Source of the DNA: CAZVWJ01 sp964631325
GTDB lineage: Bacteria > T1Sed10-126
Direction of reading: 5' to 3'
Length of the DNA stretch: 11,575 nt
NCBI GenBank assembly: GCA_964631325.1
Contig: CAZVWJ010000064.1
Coordinates: 1 to 11,575, forward strand
Shown here: positions 6,213 to 11,575 of the stretch, piece by piece
Position numbering within the stretch: position 1 is the first letter of the stretch
How the letters are laid out: every line of letters starts with the position of its first letter
The notes under the pieces: generated by a model
What the model was told of the DNA's origin: nothing
The model's input: only the letters and a program-made list of their open reading frames with translations
Database searches by the model: none
Translations under genes and position numbers: made by a program

Positions 6213-7665
6213 ATGTCGCCGGAAAAGCAATTGAATATTTCCACTGACTGGCCCGGCAAATCACCGCCCACGACGAAAATCCGTAGCGAGGTTGAAAACA
6301 ATTATCGAGAACTTCTCGCCGGAGAGGTACCGGGGGCTGATTTTCTCGGCTGGCTTCACTGGCCCCAACAAATTGACCCGGATCTGCTCCAGCACATAAA
6401 CCAAATATCTAAAGAAGTAAAAGAAGAGGCGGAGCTGTTTATCTCTACTGGCATCGGGGGCTCCTACCTGGGGGCCCGGGCCGTAATCGAAGCACTTCGC
6501 CCCTTCGATGAAATAACAGCCTATCAACCGGAAATCGCCTGGGCCGGCAATCAGCTCTCCGGTAATTATCACCTCCGCCTTCAGCAACTAATTGATCAAA
6601 AATCGACTTACCTGAACGTTATCTCAAAATCAGGCACCACCACTGAAACCGCACTTGCTTTCCGTCTGCTGAGGGAAAGCCTGGAAGAAAAATACAGTCC
6701 TGAAGAGTGTCGGAAGCGGATAGTCGTAACCACTTCCCGGGACCGGGGAGCGCTGGTCGACGCAGCTCGGGAAAACGGCTATCGAAGATTTACGATTCCC
6801 GCCGATATCGGCGGCCGTTTTTCCGTCTTCACCCCCCCCGGGCTTTTCCCCATCAGCGGTGTCGGTATTTCTTATAAAAAAATAATTANNNNNNNNNNGG
6901 GGGCGGGGCGACACAGCGGGAAAAAAGGGAAGTGGAAATTTTCCGCTGCCGGCCGATGCGGCCGCCCGTTTCTCCGTCTTAACCCCCGTGGGACTTTTCC
7001 CGATCAGCGTTGCTGATATTTCAATCAATAAATTAATCGAGGGCGCCGAGGCGATGGCCGACCGGCTCACAGACTCACTGGAAGGAGCAAAAACGGCTAT
7101 CAAATATGCCGTGGCCCGAAATACCTTTTATCGCCAGGGGGGGAAGATTGAACTGCTGGCCAGCTTTTATCCTGAACTTTCCTACGTTGGTGACTGGTGG
7201 CAACAGCTTTTTGGCGAAAGCGAGGGCAAGACGGGAGAAGGACTTTACCCCGCCACCGTTAATTTCACCACTGACCTTCACTCCCTTGGCCAGTACGTCC
7301 AGGAAGGACCCAACCACTTATTGGAAACTATCCCGGTTATCAAACAGCGCGACAGCGTGGTCGAGGTCCCGGACCGGCAAACCAATGAGGACGGTCTTAA
7401 TTATCTTGCTTCCCGTTCCCTGACGGAAATAAATGAGGAGGCGTTAGCCGGCACCCGCGAAGCCCACCTCGCCGGCGGAACTCCCGTAATCACCCTGGAA
7501 ATTCCCCGGTTGAACGAATACTGGCTCGGAGGGCTTCTCTATTTCTTCCAGTTTAGCTGTGCTTTAAGCGCTTTGACCCTGGGAGTCAATCCCTTCAACC
7601 AACCGGGAGTCGAGGCTTACAAAGAGAATATGTACCGGCGGCTGGAAAAACCTGGTTACAATTAA
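6213..7665 (+). CDS. pgi: Glucose-6-phosphate isomerase, split by an assembly gap
   Basis: Interconverts glucose 6-phosphate and fructose 6-phosphate in the cytoplasm. The first part (from ATG 6213, preceded by an in-frame GTG at 6210 and by GGGGG at 6199-6203) carries the sugar-phosphate motifs STGIGGSYLGARA and SKSGTTTET. The second part carries WWQQLFGESEGK, DLHSLGQYVQEG, the catalytic Glu in LLETIPV, the His in EAHLAGGTP and the signature NPFNQPGVEAYK with its catalytic Lys. The two parts are in different frames: the first stays open to 7016 and the second is open well before 6988. Ten N lie between them, and the peptide around ADxxxRFSVxTPxGLFPIS occurs on both sides, offset by 151 bases. 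Removing the offset gives one frame of about 434 residues, near the usual 440-450 of Firmicutes enzymes. So the live gene is probably intact and the break is an assembly artefact. The ABC ATPase gene begins 6 nt after the stop. Confidence 0.9.
6889..6898. other. Scaffold gap (ten N) with duplicated flanks
   Basis: A run of ten N, a common placeholder length. Roughly 6755-6888 and 6905-7037 are two versions of the same stretch of the isomerase gene, clearly homologous but with many differences, and with homopolymer runs near the gap (C8 before it, G and A runs around it). This suggests overlapping contig ends of poor quality or from two strains that were not merged. Confidence 0.85.
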
Positions 7666-7671
7666 CCGGCG

Positions 7672-8409
7672 ATGATTAAACTCCGGCGGGTTACCAAAAA
7701 ATTTGGGGATTTCTGGGCTGTCCGTGACTTAAACATCCAGGTTAAGTCCGGAGAAATTTACGGTTTTCTGGGCCCGAACGGTGCCGGAAAAACAACCACC
7801 GTGAGAATGACGGTTGGCCTGCTCCAGCCCACCTCGGGAAGTTTGACTATCAATCAAATAAACGTCGGAGAACATCCGGAGGCTGTAAAGAAAATTACCG
7901 GTTATATTCCCGATACTCCTTATGTCTATCCCCAGCTCACAATGAATGAGTATCTCGATTTTATCGAAGACCTCTATGACCTGGAACCCACTATAGCTGA
8001 ACCAATCCGTAAAAAATATTTCCACCAGTTCAGACTCGACGACTGGCACCAGGACCTGGTCAAAAACCTCTCCCACGGAATGAAACAGAAAATGCTATTC
8101 ACCGGAGTTTTTATGCTGGAACCAGAAGTCATTGTGATAGATGAACCAATGGTCGGCCTGGATCCCCGGAGCAGTCGGGTGCTTAAGGATTCTTTGCGAA
8201 AAGAAGCGGAAGAAAAAGATACAGCCGTTTTTCTTTCCACCCACAGCCTTGAAGTGGCGGAAGAAATCTGTGATCGAGTAGGAATCCTACGGCAAGGAGA
8301 ATTGTTGGCCGAAGGAGAATTATCCGAACTGCAAAATCGGAACTCGGAAACCCTGGAAGAAGTTTTTCTGCGCCTGACGGAAGAAAAAACTTCCACTGCT
8401 TCCGGTTGA
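7672..8409 (+). CDS. ABC transporter ATP-binding protein (ABC-2 exporter type)
   Basis: This is the cytoplasmic ATPase subunit of an exporter, 245 residues. It has Walker A GPNGAGKTT (34-42), signature LSHGMKQK (133-140), Walker B VIVIDEP (about 153-159), the D-loop GLDP and the switch His191 in STHS. The Q-loop position reads GYIPDTPYVYPQLT, with Asp81 where classical ABC proteins have Gln; this PD-P form, together with LSHGM, is usual in the subfamily that pairs with large ABC-2 permeases. The short C-terminal region ends ETLEEVFLRLTEE, as expected. The stop overlaps the TTG start of the permease gene by three bases, so the two subunits should be translated together. The substrate cannot be told from the sequence; relatives have been linked to peptide, antibiotic or lipid export. 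Confidence 0.92.
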   Translation: MIKLRRVTKKFGDFWAVRDLNIQVKSGEIYGFLGPNGAGKTTTVRMTVGLLQPTSGSLTINQINVGEHPEAVKKITGYIPDTPYVYPQLTMNEYLDFIEDLYDLEPTIAEPIRKKYFHQFRLDDWHQDLVKNLSHGMKQKMLFTGVFMLEPEVIVIDEPMVGLDPRSSRVLKDSLRKEAEEKDTAVFLSTHSLEVAEEICDRVGILRQGELLAEGELSELQNRNSETLEEVFLRLTEEKTSTASG

Positions 8410-10124
8410 AACAAATTTCAACAATTTCCCCAAAAATCCGCTGGCTAAAAGTGCTCTGGGGAATCAGGCTGCGCCAGCTCTGGAGCCGCATAAAGCGGGC
8501 CGAGCGCACCGATCAGATCCGTAACCTGCTCCTAATTATTATTTTCAGTGCTTTCACAGTCAGCCTTACATATCTTGGGAATCAGCTATTCACTGAGTTT
8601 TTAAAAATACCACTGCTTGGCCGCTATGTTATGCTTCAAACCCTCTCCCTGCTTTTCCTCAGCTTTTTCATTATGCTCCTTTTCTCAGCTATGGTCACCG
8701 GCCTGGCCACAGGCTATATGAGCCGGGACCTCGATTCCCTGTTTAGTTCACCCGTCCCCGGACCGGTTATTTTCTGGTCCCGGTTGAGCGAGGCTACCTT
8801 CCACTCCGCCTGGATGGTCCTTATTTTTGGCTATCCGGTGCTGGTCAGCTATGGCTGGGTAACCGGTTCTCCCTGGTATTATTTTCCAGTCGCTTTCCTG
8901 GTCATGATCCCCTTTGTGCTGATACCCTCAACCCTGGGGTTTTTCCTCATTGTAGCTATTCTGTACTGGATTCCAATCAAACGGATCCGGACGGTCCTGG
9001 TTACCATTGCGATAATCTTTGGTGGATTAATGATCTATGTCCTCCGCCTTTTCAGCCCCCGGATATTAATTCAACCGGAAGTGGCCCGCGAATTGTTTTT
9101 ACAATTTTTGAGCAGCTTTGAAATTGCTCACCTTCCTGGACTCCCTTCCTTTCACGCCGCATATTTTCTCCACGGTTTGTCCCAATCCGGTGGTGGCGGG
9201 GCCTGGTATCACTTACTCTGGCTGCTCGGACTAACGGCCCTCACCCTGGTTATTTGCGGTTGGCTGGGCCAGCGCTGGTACAGCCTCGGCTGGCTGCAAA
9301 CCCGGGAAGGACGACCGCACCAGCGGACAGGAAATAGCACCGGTTGGATAAAAAAACTATTTTCTTTTCTTCCCCGCCCCTACAACAGTCTCTGCCAGAA
9401 AGAAGCACTACTGTTTGTTCGTGAAACCACCCAGTGGGCCCAGCTCTTAGTTCTGCTTGGAATCATCATCGTCCACCTGGCCAACCTCTACGAACTTACC
9501 GGAATAAATCCGTTTTTCTCCTATCTACTTTATTACGGAAATATGATTTTAATCGGCTTTATAATCACCGCTGTCTGTGTTCGCTTTGTTTTTCCCACTC
9601 TTAGCTTTGAGGGACGATCTTTTTGGATTTTAAGAACAGCACCCCTGTCGATGTTTCAACTATTTCTCCAGAAAATCTTATTTTATCTTCTCCCTCTGAC
9701 TCTTCTCGGCAGTGGACTCATCTTAATCACCAACCTTATGCTGCCCATCAGTTCACAGATGCTTATTCTGTCAATTATTTTCATCGGTTCCCTCACGGTA
9801 TTATTAACTGCGGGCGCGCTTGCTTTTGGTTCCCTGTTTCCCAGGTTTGAATACGAACATTTTGCCGAAGTGGTGACCGGAGCAGGAAGTGTCTTATATA
9901 TGCTCTGCGGAATGTTCTATGTCGCTCTGATAACCGGTGTTTCCGCCCTTCCGCTACTGCATGGTTTTACTTCCTCCAACCCGGAAGAATGGTCTGATAT
10001 CGTCGAAGTTTCCGGATTTGTTCCCACTATTGTTGCTCTCTCACTGTTTTCACTTGGCCTGGCCGGTTTCCTCCTCTGGATTTCAGCTCGGGCTATGAAT
10101 AATTACGATTTCACCCAAGCTTAA
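8406..10124 (+). CDS. Large ABC-2 type exporter permease
   Basis: This is a membrane subunit of 572 residues with about twelve predicted hydrophobic helices, in two halves separated by a polar loop (about residues 290-340). The layout and the motif FEGRSFWILRTAPLS at the start of the second half match the putative ABC exporter permease family often placed next to LSHGM-type ATPases. Other landmarks are SRDLDSLFSSPVPG after the second hydrophobic stretch and QKEALLFVRETTQW before the second half. The start is taken as the TTG at 8406, which overlaps the ATPase stop (TTGA); no other start is well placed, since the next GTG (8451) would remove only the cytoplasmic head. The last plus-strand gene of the cluster, it is followed by a hairpin with a T-rich tail. 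Substrate unknown. Confidence 0.82.
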   Translation: MKQISTISPKIRWLKVLWGIRLRQLWSRIKRAERTDQIRNLLLIIIFSAFTVSLTYLGNQLFTEFLKIPLLGRYVMLQTLSLLFLSFFIMLLFSAMVTGLATGYMSRDLDSLFSSPVPGPVIFWSRLSEATFHSAWMVLIFGYPVLVSYGWVTGSPWYYFPVAFLVMIPFVLIPSTLGFFLIVAILYWIPIKRIRTVLVTIAIIFGGLMIYVLRLFSPRILIQPEVARELFLQFLSSFEIAHLPGLPSFHAAYFLHGLSQSGGGGAWYHLLWLLGLTALTLVICGWLGQRWYSLGWLQTREGRPHQRTGNSTGWIKKLFSFLPRPYNSLCQKEALLFVRETTQWAQLLVLLGIIIVHLANLYELTGINPFFSYLLYYGNMILIGFIITAVCVRFVFPTLSFEGRSFWILRTAPLSMFQLFLQKILFYLLPLTLLGSGLILITNLMLPISSQMLILSIIFIGSLTVLLTAGALAFGSLFPRFEYEHFAEVVTGAGSVLYMLCGMFYVALITGVSALPLLHGFTSSNPEEWSDIVEVSGFVPTIVALSLFSLGLAGFLLWISARAMNNYDFTQA

Positions 10125-10147
10125 AACAGTTTTACTGTTTGTTTTTG
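10124..10147 (+). terminator. Intrinsic terminator after the ABC permease
   Basis: AAACAG (10124-10129), loop TTTTA, CTGTTT (10135-10140), then GTTTTTG. The 6-bp stem is AU-rich and therefore weak. It starts on the permease stop codon. Before the insertion at 10150 this hairpin also held the stop codon of the MscS gene coming from the other side, so it may once have served both genes. Confidence 0.5.
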
Positions 10148-10149
10148 TC
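10142..10149. repeat. Target site duplication, left copy
   Basis: TTTTTGTC directly abuts the left end of the 10150-10406 element and is identical to 10407-10414 on its right. Confidence 0.8.
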
Positions 10150-10222
10150 GGCTCTGTAGAAAACCTTTTTAATTGTCTGTTTCTAACAGAAACTGAAGAC
10201 TTGAATCCTTCGAAGACGGATT

Positions 10223-10268
10223 TATCGAAATATATAGCCCCTGGAGGGGCTGATTATATATTTCGATA
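10223..10268. repeat. Long hairpin inside the MITE-like element
   Basis: TATCGAAATATATA (10223-10236) is perfectly complementary to TATATATTTCGATA (10255-10268). An inner AGCCCC/GGGGCT stem closes on a TGGA loop (10236-10251), with GAT unpaired on one side. Confidence 0.8.
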
Positions 10269-10275
10269 CCTCGGA

Positions 10276-10348
10276 GCCCCGCAGTCAATCGGGGGCCACA
10301 GAATGTATCTTATAGTTCCCACTGGTGATGCCCAATTGACTGCGGGGC
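10276..10348. repeat. 14-bp perfect inverted repeat inside the MITE-like element
   Basis: GCCCCGCAGTCAAT (10276-10289) and ATTGACTGCGGGGC (10335-10348) are exact reverse complements enclosing 45 nt. Confidence 0.8.
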
Positions 10349-10396
10349 AAGAATGAGTCTCGCAAGGGGTTTAAGTCTCAGTTTTATTCAGGGTCT

Positions 10397-11344
10397 CTAC
10401 AGAACCTTTTTGTCAGATTCCCCGGATTGATATATACGATATGTGGGATAAGCCAGTTCAACTTCCGGTGAGCTCTCTATTTCTTTCATCAACCGTTCAA
10501 ACAAGCGGGTTCTGATTTCCCGACTGCCCCGGTCACGAGTTAAATAGCGAAGGGTAAATTTTACCCCGTTATCCACGACAGATGTATAGGTTCGAGGGGT
10601 TAAACTGTTGTATCGAATTGCAAATCGCTGCCCGGCCTCGGCAATTTTCCGCCGGGCCCGTTCATAGTCAATTCCGGTTTCCTCCTCCACCGGCTCACAC
10701 ATTATTTCACGCGCTTTTTTGAGCTCAGATTCAAAGGTAAATATAAGGGATATCTCATCCCAGAGGTAAGGAAAGCCCAGCGAATAATTATAGAGCGGTT
10801 CCTGGAACAGACGGTTGTTCGGAATAAATACCAGTCGACCCGTGCTCTGGCTGGCCTCCACCCAATTGCCAATTTCAAGCAGGGCAATATACAAGGGAGA
10901 AATATCAACCACGTCTCCCTGTATATTCGAAATTTCAATGCGATCGCCGACCCGGATATTTCGCGACCAGAGCATCTTCACCCAGCCAAGTAAACTCATT
11001 ATTATGTCACGGAGGGCGATAGTTAAGCCCGCAGCAATAAAGCCGGTGACCGCGGTCAAATAAGCAAGGTTCTTGACCCAGAGCAGACTGAGTCCAAGCA
11101 ACAGCACGGCAATTGCCGTGTAGTGAATGATCTTTCGAAAAAACTGGCGGCGATTAACATCCTCGAGCTTGCGGTTCAAATAACTGATAAGAAAATGATC
11201 GACTAAATATAAAAATCCCGCCAACAGCAGAGAATATAGTATTCTACCGGCCCCGGGCCAGTAAAATATCTGCCTTAAATTCCCCAGCAGGTTCTGAATC
11301 GTCTTTGCCGCACCGCCAGTTAAATTCAACCCATAACACCCCAT
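10397..11344 (-). CDS. MscS-family mechanosensitive ion channel, 3' end altered by insertion
   Basis: This is an inner-membrane channel of 315 residues, of the type that opens under membrane tension to release solutes after osmotic downshock. Three hydrophobic helices lie at about 36-55, 72-90 and 94-125. The third is the pore helix and runs into the MscS core: AAGLTIALRDIIMSLLGWV, then VGDRIEISNIQGDVVDISPLYIALLE (132-157) and FIPNNRLF (173-180). A mixed alpha/beta C-terminal domain follows. The last two residues (VL) and the TAG stop lie in the terminal repeat of the 10150-10406 element. Without the insertion the frame would end NKQ-stop at 10132, so the protein barely changed. The ATG at 11344 has no ribosome site before it; GGGGTG just inside it is 7 nt before an in-frame TTG at 11329, which may be the true start (310 residues). 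An AT-rich TACAAT (11352-11347) may be a -10 box. Confidence 0.87.
   Translation of the reverse strand: MGCYGLNLTGGAAKTIQNLLGNLRQIFYWPGAGRILYSLLLAGFLYLVDHFLISYLNRKLEDVNRRQFFRKIIHYTAIAVLLLGLSLLWVKNLAYLTAVTGFIAAGLTIALRDIIMSLLGWVKMLWSRNIRVGDRIEISNIQGDVVDISPLYIALLEIGNWVEASQSTGRLVFIPNNRLFQEPLYNYSLGFPYLWDEISLIFTFESELKKAREIMCEPVEEETGIDYERARRKIAEAGQRFAIRYNSLTPRTYTSVVDNGVKFTLRYLTRDRGSREIRTRLFERLMKEIESSPEVELAYPTYRIYQSGESDKKVL
10407..10414. repeat. Target site duplication, right copy
   Basis: TTTTTGTC directly abuts the right end of the 10150-10406 element. Read on the minus strand it encodes the D-K-K region at the end of the MscS protein. Confidence 0.8.
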
Positions 11345-11364
11345 ATATTGTAATATTTTTTAAA

Positions 11365-11373
11365 AGTAAACCA
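11365..11373. repeat. Target site duplication, left copy
   Basis: AGTAAACCA abuts the left end of the 11374-11505 element and is identical to 11506-11514. Confidence 0.8.
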
Positions 11374-11505
11374 CAGAACTTTCTAATACACTGTCATTGC
11401 CGGGCTTGACCCGGCAATCCATAATTCAAAGATCGATGGATTCCGGGTTTCCGGAGCTTCGCGCCTCCACCCGGAATGACGTTTTGGTGTCATTAGAAAG
11501 TTCTG
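11374..11505. mobile_element. 132-bp MITE-like element with 14-bp TIRs and 9-bp TSD
   Basis: The ends are CAGAACTTTCTAAT (11374-11387) and ATTAGAAAGTTCTG (11492-11505), perfect 14-bp inverted repeats, flanked by exact 9-bp direct copies of AGTAAACCA. Just inside, both arms continue with ACAC and GTCATT in inverted order, so the element is nearly palindromic overall. The core has two hairpins: GCCGGG/CCCGGC (about 11398-11414) and ATTCCGGGT/ACCCGGAAT around a CTTCGCG-containing loop (about 11441-11478). No coding capacity. The core hairpins belong to the same REP-like module family as 1049-1131. It lies 29 bp upstream of the MscS start codon. Confidence 0.82.
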
Positions 11506-11514
11506 AGTAAACCA
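11506..11514. repeat. Target site duplication, right copy
   Basis: AGTAAACCA abuts the right end of the 11374-11505 element. Confidence 0.8.
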
Positions 11515-11527
11515 ATTTAACTAACCC

Positions 11528-11575
11528 GGATAATTCGTGACAGCGTAACTGTCGTGAATTATCCGTCCGAAGGAC
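11528..11575. repeat. Hairpin plus dispersed repeat, cut by the window end
   Basis: GGATAATTC (11528-11536) pairs with GAATTATCC (11556-11564), and GACAG (11539-11543) pairs with CTGTC (11549-11553) around a CGTAA loop. The two pairs in between are G-T/T-G, which would be G-U wobbles in RNA. The 3' arm continues as GTCCGAAGGAC, a small stem that runs to the end of the window. Bases 11555-11575 match 2691-2711 in 20 of 21 positions. Confidence 0.65.

Larger units (their letters stand above)
10150..10406. mobile_element. 257-bp MITE-like element with 11-bp TIRs and 8-bp TSD
   Basis: The left end GGCTCTGTAGA (10150-10160) and the right end TCTACAGAACC (10396-10406, reverse complement GGTTCTGTAGA) match in 10 of 11 bases. 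Exact copies of TTTTTGTC flank it. Subterminal sequences AAACTGAAGACTTGAA and TTTAAGTCTCAGTTTT are also imperfect inverted repeats. Inside are a 46-nt hairpin (10223-10268) and a 14-bp inverted repeat (10276-10289 with 10335-10348). No transposase or other gene is present, so it must be moved in trans. The 8-bp duplication and GGyTCTGT end recall ISL3 or IS6 family elements; which one is not settled. It overlaps the 3' end of the MscS gene. Confidence 0.8.

Noticed and set aside
6210..7016. Isomerase as a true frameshifted pseudogene
   Set aside because: The frame change coincides with N bases and with a duplicated overlap whose 151-base offset explains it. All catalytic motifs are present once in the collapsed gene.
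7974..8414. Minus-strand frame opposite the ABC ATPase
   Set aside because: Antisense to a gene with complete Walker and signature motifs; no independent support.

Overview
This is a bacterial window of mid GC content. It holds nine protein-coding genes: four on the minus strand at the left, four on the plus strand in the middle and one on the minus strand at the right. No rRNA, tRNA, CRISPR array, phage gene or transposase gene was seen. The phosphoglucose isomerase and the ABC-2 type exporter have a Firmicutes-like look, and the acidic, Glu-rich cytoplasmic proteins would suit a salt-adapted anaerobe such as a Halanaerobiales relative. That placement is a guess from protein style, not a search. 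A run of ten N shows that the sequence is a scaffold, probably a draft or metagenome assembly.

Left part (1-2643, minus strand): a soluble PAS-PAS histidine kinase lies 212 bp upstream of a response regulator with receiver, coiled-coil and LuxR-type DNA-binding domains. They probably form one two-component system. The gap between them carries GC-rich palindromic repeat modules. A 522-bp non-coding stretch (2650-3171) is packed with inverted repeats. Next comes a two-gene minus-strand operon (4698 to 3172): a VanZ-family membrane protein and an exported ComEC-like metallo-beta-lactamase-fold hydrolase.

Middle part (4914-10124, plus strand): a Wzz-like polysaccharide co-polymerase, glucose-6-phosphate isomerase, an ABC ATPase and a large ABC-2 type permease are tightly spaced and probably form one transcription unit. 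The isomerase gene is broken by the N gap. About 130 bases of it are present twice, in different forms, on the two sides of the gap. Collapsing them restores a single frame of about 434 codons, so this is an assembly fault and not a pseudogene.

Right part (10125-11575): an MscS-family channel gene on the minus strand is flanked by two different short non-autonomous transposable elements, neither of which codes for protein. One (10150-10406) has 11-bp terminal inverted repeats and an exact 8-bp target duplication. It sits on the 3' end of the channel gene and now supplies its last two codons and stop. The other (11374-11505) has perfect 14-bp terminal inverted repeats and an exact 9-bp target duplication, just upstream of the channel gene. 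The window ends in a further repeat, part of which also occurs upstream of the histidine kinase. These small palindromic elements, with target duplications that let the ancestral sequence be rebuilt, are the most unusual content here.
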